64,000 bases of DNA. Origin: Fuerstiella marisgermanici. Lineage in GTDB: Bacteria > Planctomycetota > Planctomycetia > Planctomycetales > Planctomycetaceae. This document shows positions 45,433 through 54,353 of this stretch, one piece after another (the first letter of the stretch is position 1; every line of letters begins with the position of its first letter). The stretch lies in NCBI RefSeq assembly GCF_001983935.1, contig NZ_CP017641.1, positions 2,666,001 to 2,730,000 of the forward strand. The letters are read 5' to 3'. The notes beneath the pieces were generated by a model. The model did no database searches. It saw only the letters and a program-made list of their open reading frames with translations, and had not been told where the DNA came from. The position numbers and the translations under genes were made by a program.

Positions 45433-48400
45433 ATGGCAGCGACAATGATGGACACTTCTGTCCGAACCGTTCATCGAGCAGGGTTGCCGCCCCGAATATC
45501 CCGAACGAAAATTGTGCCGCTGTTGTTGAGTGCGTTGGCCGTGTTGGCGTCATCTGCCACACTCCTGACAAACGAAGTGCGTGCCTCGACTTCAGACAAA
45601 TCAGCAGGCCGTCCGAACGTCGTGCTGATCATGACCGACAATCATGGCGCGTGGACACTGGGTTGTTACGGCAACAAAGATATTCGCACGCCGAACATCG
45701 ACAAACTGGCGGAAGAAGGCACGCTGTTTGACAACGCTTTTGCCAGCAATCCGGTATGTTCGCCGACTCGCGCCACCACGTTAACCGGCTTGATTCCGTC
45801 GCAACACGGAGTGCACTGTTTTCTGCGCGGAGGCCGCCTTCAAACCGGCCCGGATGCTCGCAATACGCTGGACGAGTTCACTTCATTACCAGAAGTGCTG
45901 AAGCGCGAGGGCTACCGCTGCGGATTGGTAGGCAAATGGCATCTGGGCAGTAATGCGTCGCCTCAGGAAGGCATGGACGATTACTGGATCACGATGCCCC
46001 ATGGCGGAACGTCCACGTTTTACGATGCGAAGATTATCGAGGACGGCAAACAACGCACGGAGCCGGAATACCTGACGGATTTCTGGACTAAGCATGCGGT
46101 GAAGTTTGTCGAAACCGACGACGACAAACCTTTCTTTTTGTTCCTGGCCTACAACGGCCCGTATTCGCTAAGCCGCCTGCTGCTTCGCGAAGGCCAAAAC
46201 CGTCACGCGGAATTCTATCGCGGCAAAGAACTGCCGTCGTTCCCGCGCGAAACGCCTCATCCCTGGCAGTTACACAACCGCGACTACCAAAACAATCCTG
46301 TGTCGATTCAACGAGTCGCCACGGAAGTCAGCGGCGTGGACGATGGCGTCGGCACGGTGATGGCGGCACTCAAGGCAAACGGCCTGGACGACAACACGAT
46401 CGTGATCTTCATGGCCGATCAGGGTTGGGTCGGAGGCCACGGCGGCTTCTTCGGCATGGGCGACCACACCCGCCCAACCACGGCCGTGGACGGCATGATG
46501 AAGATCCCATTGATCGTGCGACAGCCGGGCAGGATTGCCGCCGGTCAACGCAGCCAGAAACTCGTCGCGAATTACGACATCTACAATTCACTGCTCGATC
46601 ATCTGGGAGTCGACGCGAACAAAGCCGACGACGAACCGGTTTCGCCCGGAAAGAGTTTCGCGGCAGAGTTGCAGCCCAAAGTAGCCATCATCGCTCCGCG
46701 TGATGAGCCGCGCGTTGGGACCACCCAAAAAACATACACCACCACGGCCGGATCTACCGTCCCCTCACAACAAGATCCGCAGTTTGCGAAAGCTGTTCGA
46801 AACGACAACTTCGCTCGGTCCGCCAATTCAACCCCCGCGTCGCCACGTCACGCGGAGCGTGACGGCTACGTGACAACCCGCCTCGAAAAGACTGAGCACC
46901 AGGACGCCATCTTCTACGAATTCGAAACTCTACGTACCATTCGCACGGCTGACTGGAAATACACCGAACGGTTCCCCAATGGGCCTCATGAGCTATACGA
47001 CCTGAAGAACGATCCGCAGGAATTCAATAACCTATATCGCGATGAGCCCGCGGCCATCCAGCAGCAACTCCAAGACCGCCTGCGCACGTTCTTCGCGAAA
47101 TACGCCTCGCCCAAATACGACCTCTACAACGGCGGCGGTTCGCAAACCGTGATCTACGACGGCGTTGAAGAAGAGATCGCTCAGGCAGATCCGGTGGAAC
47201 CGCCCGCACTGCCAGAAGGCTTCAAAGCCAAGGAATTCACTCTGCCCGAAGGCTTCAGTTCAAAGTTGATCGCCGGTCCGCCGCTGGTCAACCACCCAAC
47301 GATGGGCTGCTTCGACGACACCGGTCGGCTGTTTATCTGCGATGGTGCCGGAGCGAACATGTCGGCTGAGGAACTGGAGAAGAATCTTCCCAACGAAATC
47401 AAGATGCTGGAAGATCAGGACGGCGATGGTGTGTTCGACAAGTCGACCGTATTTGCCGACAAGATGACGTTTCCGATGGGCGGCACGTGGCATGACGGAG
47501 CACTCTACGTAGCATCCCCGCCGAACATCTGGCGACTGGAAGACACCACCGGAGACGGCAAGGCCGACAAGCGAGACATCCTTGTCGATAAGTTCGGCTA
47601 CACCGGCAACGCGGCCAGTATTCATGGCTGCTTTAAGCACCCGAGTGGACGAATCTACTGGTGCGACGGCTATCACGGCCACGAATTCAAAGACAAAGAC
47701 GGCAACGTCACCAGCAGTCGAAAGGGCTCGTACATCTTCAGTTGCTGGCCGGATGGCAGCGACGTTCGCATTCACTGTGGCGGCGGCATGGACAACCCGG
47801 TGGAAGTCGACTTCACTGACGAAGGCGACATCATTGGCACCGTGAACATCATGTACACACGGCCGCGCATCGACTGCCTGGTGCACTGGCAATACGGTGG
47901 AGCGTACCCTCACCGCGAAGCCGTTCTGGACGAACTGAAAGTCACGGGCGACTTGCTGGGGCCGATTCACAAATTCGGCCACGTCGCGATTTCCGGAACG
48001 ACTCGCTATCGCAGCGGAGTCATGAATCATCAATGGGGCGGCAACTTCTTCGCCACGGAATTCAATCTCGGCAAAGTTGTGCGAGTCGAATTAGAACCGA
48101 GCGGCAGCACGTTCACGTGCACCGAACGTGAGTTCCTATCCTGCAATAACCGTGACTTCCATCCCACCGACGTGATCGAGGACGCCGACGGAAGTCTGGT
48201 TGTGGTCGACACCGGCGGCTGGTTTTACCGAGGCTGCCCGACGTCTCAGATCGCAAGGCCCGACGTGAAGGGTGGCCTGTACCGCATCGTCCGCGACGGA
48301 ATGACGACTCAGGTGGATCCACGAGGTAATCGTATTGCCTGGGCCGATCGCACGGCAGGAAAGCTCATGCAGGATCTCAAAGACACGCGTCACGCCGTCC

Positions 48401-50313
48401 GCGAGAAAGCCATTCAGGAATGCGTGCGGCGAGGCGACAGCGTGGTGCCGATGTTGGCCTCCACGTTAAAGAACGGCGACATCGTTGCGAGGCAGAATGC
48501 GATTTGGGCATTGTCGAGATTACTCTCCGTCACCGCTTCGGAGACTGCTCAGGCGGCAATCGTTGCGGCGCTGGCTGATCGTGATGCCAGGATTCGACAA
48601 GCGGCTTGTTACGTGCTTTCGGTCATTCCGAACCCAGCCGCCAAAGACGCGCTGGCTGCCCGCCTAAGTGACTCTCACCCGGCTGTCCGCCGGCAGGCCG
48701 CCGTTGCCGCTGGGCGCATCAAGGGTGATGACATGACGTCCGCTCTTTGGGCTCAGGGCGTCTTTCAGTACCCCGGCGACGCGGACCGAGAAGAACAGCA
48801 TGCCCGAATGTACGCTCTGATCGAACAGTCAGATCCCATGGCGATTCAGAAAATGATCGACAGTTCTGATGGGCCGCGACTTGAGTTACTGACGGTGCTG
48901 GCCGAAACCAGTACGCCGTCCGAATCTGCCGTTCAGCAGATCGTAAAAGCCCTGACACTGTTTCAACAATCTGAACACGCCACGAGTCTGTTGTCGCGGG
49001 TTCTGACGCAGACAAAGGTGAACAAGAACGAGGTCCTGCTACAACAGGCTCAACAACAGGTCGCTCAGCAAGTGCCGGTGTGGCTAACACTGAAACCCGA
49101 CCCGGCCGATAATGACGCAACCGATCGCGCACTTCGAGCGATCGAATTTGCGCTGCGGCGATATGGCGACAATGCTCAGATTCGGTCAAGCGTCAACACT
49201 CGACTGTCGGATGCGGATTGCCCGGCTGAATTGAAGCAGTTTCTACTATCGCTCACAGGCGACGTGCCCGCTGTCGCGAAGGTCCCAAAGCTGCAGGAGA
49301 CGATTGTCGCCGCTTTGGAAAGTCACGATTTCGGTGGCGAACAGTTTCAGTTGGCTCTTGATGCGGCAAAGCGAGTCGACCGCCCGGAGATCAAGCAGAC
49401 GTTGGCGAAGATTGCAGCCAGCGAAAACACTCCGGCTCTGATCAAGGCTCGAGCGTTCAGCGCGGCCGCCGGACCGGGGCGAGGCCTGCCCGATGACGCT
49501 TTCTCAGTGCTTAGCCAGATCATGGCGAACAATGGCCCCGATTCTGCGGAAGCCGCAAAGTTGTTGGCGTCGTCCGGACTGACCGCAGCGCAATCGGAAG
49601 TCGTTTCACAATTCCTGAAAGACGCCGGGCCGCAGCAACTGAACGATTTGCTGGCTCTGTTCAGCGGCAGACTGACAACAGAACAGGCGAGCAGCTTTCT
49701 CGACAACGTCGAAAATGCTCGTTCACTTAGCAGCGTTCCCGCCCTCACCATTTCCGAAATCGTGAAGCGGTTTCCGGAAGAACTGCATGATCGAGCGAAC
49801 TCGTTGCTGGACAAAATGCAGGCGGCCGAACAGGCAAAGCTGTTGAAGCTGGATTCGCTGATCGGGCAACTCAAAGACGGCAATGCGGCCCGCGGTCGCG
49901 ACGTCTTCTTCAGCGAAAAGGCGAAGTGCGCCACATGCCATGTTGTTGGAAAGAAAGACAACGGCGAATTGCTGGGTAAGCGAGTCGGTCCGGATTTGAC
50001 CACGATCGGAGCCAGCCGAGCACCAAAAGATTTGCTGGAATCGATTCTGTTTCCGTCGTCAACAATCGTGCGGCAGTACGAACCTTACACGCTGGTGACG
50101 ACCGCAGGTCGCAGTTATTCGGGCCTCGTCATCAAAGACACGGCCGAAGAAATCACGATTCAACAAAGCACGGGCGATCCGGTGACAGTCGCACGCAACG
50201 ACGTCGAAGAACTGGTGCCGTCAACCGTATCCATCATGCCCAAGGGGCTGGATGAAACCCTGACTGCGCAGCAAATTGCCGATCTGGTCGCGTGGCTGCA
50301 AACGCTCAGGTAG
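45433..50313 (+). CDS. Fusion of arylsulfatase with PVC-type heme-binding dehydrogenase/cytochrome c
   Basis: AAGGAG 8 nt upstream fixes the ATG at 45433. A hydrophobic segment (LLLSALAVLASSATLL) serves as signal or anchor. Residues about 60-590 are a sulfatase: NVVLIMTDNHGAWTLGCYGN and NPVCSPTRATTLTG, where the Cys of CSPTR is the formylglycine precursor. From about 590 follow the planctomycete membrane-bound dehydrogenase propeller (LPEGFSSKLIAGPPLVNHPT, DQDGDGVFDKSTVFADKMTF, FHPTDVIEDADGSLVVVDTG), HEAT-like repeats (about 970-1130), a helical linker, and a cytochrome c domain with KCATCHVVG (about 1499) and GPDLTTIGASRAPKDLLESI. At 1626 aa it joins two proteins usually encoded apart. It ends with a strong terminator. 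Confidence 0.92.
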   Translation: MAATMMDTSVRTVHRAGLPPRISRTKIVPLLLSALAVLASSATLLTNEVRASTSDKSAGRPNVVLIMTDNHGAWTLGCYGNKDIRTPNIDKLAEEGTLFDNAFASNPVCSPTRATTLTGLIPSQHGVHCFLRGGRLQTGPDARNTLDEFTSLPEVLKREGYRCGLVGKWHLGSNASPQEGMDDYWITMPHGGTSTFYDAKIIEDGKQRTEPEYLTDFWTKHAVKFVETDDDKPFFLFLAYNGPYSLSRLLLREGQNRHAEFYRGKELPSFPRETPHPWQLHNRDYQNNPVSIQRVATEVSGVDDGVGTVMAALKANGLDDNTIVIFMADQGWVGGHGGFFGMGDHTRPTTAVDGMMKIPLIVRQPGRIAAGQRSQKLVANYDIYNSLLDHLGVDANKADDEPVSPGKSFAAELQPKVAIIAPRDEPRVGTTQKTYTTTAGSTVPSQQDPQFAKAVRNDNFARSANSTPASPRHAERDGYVTTRLEKTEHQDAIFYEFETLRTIRTADWKYTERFPNGPHELYDLKNDPQEFNNLYRDEPAAIQQQLQDRLRTFFAKYASPKYDLYNGGGSQTVIYDGVEEEIAQADPVEPPALPEGFKAKEFTLPEGFSSKLIAGPPLVNHPTMGCFDDTGRLFICDGAGANMSAEELEKNLPNEIKMLEDQDGDGVFDKSTVFADKMTFPMGGTWHDGALYVASPPNIWRLEDTTGDGKADKRDILVDKFGYTGNAASIHGCFKHPSGRIYWCDGYHGHEFKDKDGNVTSSRKGSYIFSCWPDGSDVRIHCGGGMDNPVEVDFTDEGDIIGTVNIMYTRPRIDCLVHWQYGGAYPHREAVLDELKVTGDLLGPIHKFGHVAISGTTRYRSGVMNHQWGGNFFATEFNLGKVVRVELEPSGSTFTCTEREFLSCNNRDFHPTDVIEDADGSLVVVDTGGWFYRGCPTSQIARPDVKGGLYRIVRDGMTTQVDPRGNRIAWADRTAGKLMQDLKDTRHAVREKAIQECVRRGDSVVPMLASTLKNGDIVARQNAIWALSRLLSVTASETAQAAIVAALADRDARIRQAACYVLSVIPNPAAKDALAARLSDSHPAVRRQAAVAAGRIKGDDMTSALWAQGVFQYPGDADREEQHARMYALIEQSDPMAIQKMIDSSDGPRLELLTVLAETSTPSESAVQQIVKALTLFQQSEHATSLLSRVLTQTKVNKNEVLLQQAQQQVAQQVPVWLTLKPDPADNDATDRALRAIEFALRRYGDNAQIRSSVNTRLSDADCPAELKQFLLSLTGDVPAVAKVPKLQETIVAALESHDFGGEQFQLALDAAKRVDRPEIKQTLAKIAASENTPALIKARAFSAAAGPGRGLPDDAFSVLSQIMANNGPDSAEAAKLLASSGLTAAQSEVVSQFLKDAGPQQLNDLLALFSGRLTTEQASSFLDNVENARSLSSVPALTISEIVKRFPEELHDRANSLLDKMQAAEQAKLLKLDSLIGQLKDGNAARGRDVFFSEKAKCATCHVVGKKDNGELLGKRVGPDLTTIGASRAPKDLLESILFPSSTIVRQYEPYTLVTTAGRSYSGLVIKDTAEEITIQQSTGDPVTVARNDVEELVPSTVSIMPKGLDETLTAQQIADLVAWLQTLR

Positions 50314-50341
50314 CTCGCCAAGCCATTCACAACGGACCACC

Positions 50342-50379
50342 AGAAGCCCGATGTCTCTCGAACACCGGGCTTCTTTTTT
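50342..50379 (+). terminator. Intrinsic terminator after the sulfatase-cytochrome gene
   Basis: AGAAGCCCG (50342-50350) and CGGGCTTCT (50366-50374) form a perfect 9-bp stem followed by TTTTTA. It lies 29 nt after the stop. The remaining part of the gap to 50672 has no supportable feature. Confidence 0.85.
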
Positions 50380-50672
50380 ATCCAGAACTCGCGACGCCAA
50401 CCGGGCGTTTCGAATCTGATGCACTGCATAAGGAGTTACCCGACCATGGCAGGTGTCATTCGCTACAGCCGAAATGCGGGTGTCCTCTCCCACGGCGGTG
50501 TTGACCATGTAAGTTCCCGAAATCGGTCGGCGATCCGGAGTTGCGTTTATCGAATTAGGAAGCGAGACTGACCGTTCGGAGATCATCTCACCCAAATATC
50601 GTCGCGCGGCGTGGACTTTAAGAAATATTAGGTCTGCGTTGTTGGCAACCGCCCCACCTTCCGTGCTTGCTC

Positions 50673-52250
50673 ATGGCATCCCTCCCATTACCGGACGACG
50701 GCTACCAAACGTTCCAGGCTCCGCCCATCGAACTCACCGATTGGGTCAGTCAGGCAGAATGTGCTCTAGCGCTGACCACGGTTTGCGGGCGAGTACTGAC
50801 GATAAACGGGCCGCTTGCCAGACTGATTCCACACACAGTCGCGGGGCCTGTGACTGAACCGGTTTGTGTTTCTTCGCTACTGCAGAACCGCTGTGGTGTG
50901 CGTAACACTCACTCCATTCTGGAATCGTTCAACGGCCGGTGCACCAACGCCTGCGTCGCCAAACGTTTTGAGCTTTCTGGTCACGACGACATTCTATTTT
51001 CGGTGATCGTTTTTCCACAGGTGGTTGGCGGCACGGTGGAATACCTGGTCTGGCAGTTCGAAGACATTCGCCACGCTCAGCAGTTGCAGGACTACGAAGC
51101 TCACACCGAAAAGATGAACGTCATTTCGCGTCTTGCGGGCGGAATGGCTCACGAATTTAATAACCTGCTGACCGCCATCCTCGGTAACCTGGAACTGATT
51201 CGCACTCGCCCTGCTGAGACCATTGAGGCGGTGCTGACGAACATTGATGCCGCCGAATCTGCGTCGTTGCGAGCCACTCGGTTAATCGGCGAACTGCGAC
51301 GTTTTTCCAGCCGCAATCCGCCTCATCAGGAAGCCCAGGCGTTGGCTCCGATCGTCAGACGCGTGCACCGCAAACTCGCTGGCACGGCACCGTCAAACAT
51401 CAAAGTTCTGTCGTCGATCAAAGGTGACCAACAATCGTTGCGAGCCCTCTTCAACGCCGACGCCCTTATCGACGCGTTGCTTAAGCTCGGGCTTAACGCC
51501 GTCGAAGCCATCGGTACGGATCGCGGCTGCATTGAAATCGGCGTGTGCGAATCTCAGTGCACGTCCAGCCACAAGCCAGTCGTGCAGATAGACGTCAACG
51601 ACACAGGACACGGCATGTCTCTGGCGACTCAGGCACGCGCGTTTGAGCCATTTTTTTCCACCAAACAAAGCTCATGCGCCCCCGGACTCGGCATGGCGCT
51701 GGCTTATAGTCTTATCGAAGAAATGGGCGGAGCAATTCGCATCGTTGGCAGCAGCGAAGAAGGTTCGCGGATCCGAGTCACTCTGCCCCTGGCACCATCG
51801 TCGCCAGAATTAACGCCAATTTCCAACGCCGCCGTGACCGCACAGCCAGACGCGAACGGTGGGCGTTCCGAAGTTGCGGCCAACCGGGCACTGACGGTGG
51901 CATTAGTCGATGATGACGCCGATGTTCGCAGTGTTGGGCGTGGATTATTGCAACACCGCGGTCACAATGTGACCACGTTTCTGTCCGGCGCCGATTTGCT
52001 GGTCGCGATGGACGAAGGCGCAACGTTTGACCTGATCGTGCTGGACAATTCTATGCCCGTGCTTAGTGGTCAAGCGACCTATGTACGGATCAGGCAGATC
52101 GACGAAGATGTTCCCGTGGTGATTAGCAGCGGCCGAATTCCGGACCTCGCCACATTCGCTCCGCCCACCATGGCTGCACCAAACGGGTTCCTGGCAAAAC
52201 CATTCACTCTGACAGACGTGACCGCATTGCTGAAAGACTGCTTCCACTAA
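50673..52250 (+). CDS. Hybrid sensor histidine kinase with C-terminal receiver
   Basis: The ATG at 50673 gives 525 aa. The N-terminal 150 residues look PAS-like (TTVCGRVLTINGPLARLIPH, VEYLVWQFEDIR). The kinase core has H-box GGMAHEFNNLLTAILGNLEL (His about 160), N-box LLKLGLNAVEAIG, G1 VNDTGHGMS and G2 GLGMALAYSLIEEMGGAI. The receiver (about 405-525) has VALVDDDADV, the phospho-acceptor LIVLDNSMPVLSG, a VISSGR switch and FLAKPFT. No membrane segment is seen, so it is a soluble NtrB/PAS-type hybrid kinase. No DNA-binding regulator is adjacent. It is monocistronic. Confidence 0.92.
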   Translation: MASLPLPDDGYQTFQAPPIELTDWVSQAECALALTTVCGRVLTINGPLARLIPHTVAGPVTEPVCVSSLLQNRCGVRNTHSILESFNGRCTNACVAKRFELSGHDDILFSVIVFPQVVGGTVEYLVWQFEDIRHAQQLQDYEAHTEKMNVISRLAGGMAHEFNNLLTAILGNLELIRTRPAETIEAVLTNIDAAESASLRATRLIGELRRFSSRNPPHQEAQALAPIVRRVHRKLAGTAPSNIKVLSSIKGDQQSLRALFNADALIDALLKLGLNAVEAIGTDRGCIEIGVCESQCTSSHKPVVQIDVNDTGHGMSLATQARAFEPFFSTKQSSCAPGLGMALAYSLIEEMGGAIRIVGSSEEGSRIRVTLPLAPSSPELTPISNAAVTAQPDANGGRSEVAANRALTVALVDDDADVRSVGRGLLQHRGHNVTTFLSGADLLVAMDEGATFDLIVLDNSMPVLSGQATYVRIRQIDEDVPVVISSGRIPDLATFAPPTMAAPNGFLAKPFTLTDVTALLKDCFH

Positions 52251-52312
52251 CAACGGTGCGACTCGCCGCCAGGTCGCACGGTGTTCCTTCGCCGTTTCGA
52301 AAGCGCAACTCC

Positions 52313-53206
52313 CTAATCGGGAAGACCGGCGTTGTCCGAAAACTTCGGTGGTGTGTCAGAGCCGTCCTTTTTGTAAAAGCGAGTCAGGTCGATTCCGCCT
52401 TTGACTTCCATTTCGGCGATCTTCAATCGCTGTTCAATCTTTGACAGCCGTGCTTCCAGAAATGGTGACAGCCGTTCGTCGATCAGTTTCTTCGACAGCG
52501 GTACCTGAGGATAATTGAGCTGACGCTGCAGTGCGGAAAAGAAGTACAGTGGATCGCGGCCAATATTGGCTTTTGCGATCCGTCCATCCTGCTCACCGAA
52601 CAACGCCTCCGGTTCGTCGCCCGTGTTTTGGTCGTCGTTTTTTTGAGCGGCCGTTTGCTGACTCTTTCGCCGCGTGCGAAAATTCTCCGACGCGCGATAG
52701 ACAAGTTCAGACAGTTCGGCGACGCCCAACTGATTGTGCAGGCTGCGAATCCAGCGACTCCAACGTTCGTCGTACAGCGGGTCGGCTGCAATCGCACGCA
52801 AGCCATCAGCAAAGCCCAGGCGGTTGCGAGTGACGCATTCGAACTGATACACAAACAGGCCTCGCCGCGACGCTTCCCCGGCACGATATTTGGCTTCGCG
52901 TTCCAGAATCTCCAAAGCGGTCAACTGTTCGAACTTCGAAACTTCGTCTTCGGCGCGAGCCACCACAAACGTTTGGAACGCGGTAAAATAGTGCGGCAAC
53001 CGCGCCATCGCGTCGCTGATCTTGCCTGCGTGCAAAATCTCGGCGCGCATGAAATCTACGGCCATCGGCAGCCGGGTGGTTGCGAGGATCTCTTCGTGAA
53101 CGGTCTTCAGGATGTCCTGCGAAGGCGTGTTCTGCTCCAAACGCTCGCGATACACACGAAAGAAGTATTCCTGTTCGATGTACTCTTCGCGCGGAAGTGT
53201 GCTCAT
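52313..53206 (-). CDS. Conserved hypothetical protein in an operon with a DUF1499 protein
   Basis: The ATG at 53206 (MSTLPREEYIEQEYFFRVYR) is supported by AGGAAC upstream; the frame continues upstream only as antisense of the neighbour. The protein is 297 aa, helical, rich in charged residues, with EEYIEQEYFFRVYRERLE, RAEILHAGKISDAMARLPHY and FVVARAEDEVSKFEQLTAL. This resembles planctomycete proteins of unknown function often found beside DUF1499. No membrane segment or catalytic motif is visible. Its ATG overlaps the stop of the upstream DUF1499 gene by 4 nt, so the two are translated together. It reads away from rsfS. Confidence 0.72.
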   Translation of the reverse strand: MSTLPREEYIEQEYFFRVYRERLEQNTPSQDILKTVHEEILATTRLPMAVDFMRAEILHAGKISDAMARLPHYFTAFQTFVVARAEDEVSKFEQLTALEILEREAKYRAGEASRRGLFVYQFECVTRNRLGFADGLRAIAADPLYDERWSRWIRSLHNQLGVAELSELVYRASENFRTRRKSQQTAAQKNDDQNTGDEPEALFGEQDGRIAKANIGRDPLYFFSALQRQLNYPQVPLSKKLIDERLSPFLEARLSKIEQRLKIAEMEVKGGIDLTRFYKKDGSDTPPKFSDNAGLPD

Positions 53207-53730
53207 ATTGTTGTTGTTCCTGCCTGAACCATCCGTTCCCGAATTCGCTCCATCCGATCTCGATTGACGCCCATATCCGAATGCCCAACCCGCGACGCCG
53301 ATCGGAAGTGGATTTGGTCGCTCTCCGGGTCGATCAGAAATTCGACGTCGTCCACAAACCGAAACACGGCGCTGCGAAATTCGGCTCGCAAATACAGGTC
53401 CCGCTGTTCCACAATGCGGCTGCGCGGCATCGATTCGACGATTTCCCGCAGTTTGGACAACGCACCTTCCGGCGAACCATCGTACGCCAGCGGTGTCATC
53501 CTTTGGTCCGGGTTCTGTGTCTGAGTCGACACGCAATTGGGCGTATCGGGCAATTCGGCCAGCTTTCCGTCGTGTACGCCAAGGCTTTTGGGGGGCGACG
53601 CGGTCAGGCTAAGCAGGAACACGCCGGCAACTCCCACAGCCAAAACGCCGCCCGCAATTAGAAGGTAGATCTGCATTCGGTTAAGTCCCGCCGGACGTGG
53701 CAAATTTGGTGTGGCCGCTCGCCTTGCCAT
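53203..53730 (-). CDS. DUF1499 domain membrane-anchored protein
   Basis: The ATG at 53730 (MARRAATPNLPRPAG) is preferred with GGAAG upstream; an ATG at 53802 is an alternative. One transmembrane segment (IYLLIAGGVLAVGVAGVFLL) anchors a DUF1499 domain: PNCVSTQTQNPDQRMTPLAY, SKLREIVESMPRSRIVEQRD, LRAEFRSAVFRFVDDVEFLI and FRSASRVGHSDMGVNRDRME. That pattern is diagnostic of the family, which is widespread in bacteria and plastids but without a proven function. At 175 aa it is usual. It is translationally coupled to the downstream 52313 gene and divergent from rsfS, with only about 100 bp between. Confidence 0.87.
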   Translation of the reverse strand: MARRAATPNLPRPAGLNRMQIYLLIAGGVLAVGVAGVFLLSLTASPPKSLGVHDGKLAELPDTPNCVSTQTQNPDQRMTPLAYDGSPEGALSKLREIVESMPRSRIVEQRDLYLRAEFRSAVFRFVDDVEFLIDPESDQIHFRSASRVGHSDMGVNRDRMERIRERMVQAGTTTI

Positions 53731-53832
53731 GCGGCTTCCGTTATTCTCACCAGCAATCTCATTCGTCGCGATCGACTTCGACCGACTTCGTCCGGTTTCC
53801 ATTGTTCTCTCGAAAAAAGTTGTCTCAGTTCC

Positions 53833-54345
53833 ATGTCCGATCCGTCCGCCTCTTCCGAACAACCCAACGACAGCTCAGACGCGGATTCGCCTGTTGAAAA
53901 CGGTCAGCCGATGGCTGAAAGTGCTGAACCGGATTTCGATCCCACGTTCGACACCGAAACCGTCACGCAGCCCCGAGACGAGCAACTGTATCAGCGCAGC
54001 CTCGCGAATGCTCTGATCGCAGCACGCTGTGCTGACGAAATGCGGGCTCGCGACATTGTGGTGCTGGATATGACCAAGATCGCTTCCATCGTCGACTTTT
54101 TCGTCATCGGCACGGGCACCAGCCGTCGTCAGATGCACGCGATTGCAGATGAAGTCAATCGTAAGCTCAAAGGTGAAGAAGGCAATACGCGACTGAATAT
54201 CGAAGGCTACCGGACAGAAGGAAACTGGATTTTGATGGACTTCGGCGACGTCGTCCTGCACGTTTTCACGGAAGAAGGCCGCCAACTATACGACCTCGAA
54301 AACCTAAAAGCCGACGCCGAACGAGTCGACTGGCAGAACCTGTAA
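53833..54345 (+). CDS. rsfS: Ribosome silencing factor RsfS
   Basis: This is the RsfS/IojAP family, which binds ribosomal protein uL14 and blocks subunit joining in starved cells. The conserved core starts about residue 55: SLANALIAARCADEMRARDI, VVLDMTKIASIVDFFVIGTG, TSRRQMHAIADEVNRKL, then GYRTEGNWILMDFGDVVLHV and FTEEGRQLYDLENLKADAER. An extra acidic, Ser-rich N-terminal extension (about 50 residues) makes it 170 aa, longer than the usual 105-120. The usual neighbour nadD is not here. It is the first gene of a plus-strand run and is divergent from the DUF1499 operon. Confidence 0.95.
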   Translation: MSDPSASSEQPNDSSDADSPVENGQPMAESAEPDFDPTFDTETVTQPRDEQLYQRSLANALIAARCADEMRARDIVVLDMTKIASIVDFFVIGTGTSRRQMHAIADEVNRKLKGEEGNTRLNIEGYRTEGNWILMDFGDVVLHVFTEEGRQLYDLENLKADAERVDWQNL

Positions 54346-54353
54346 GGGACCAC

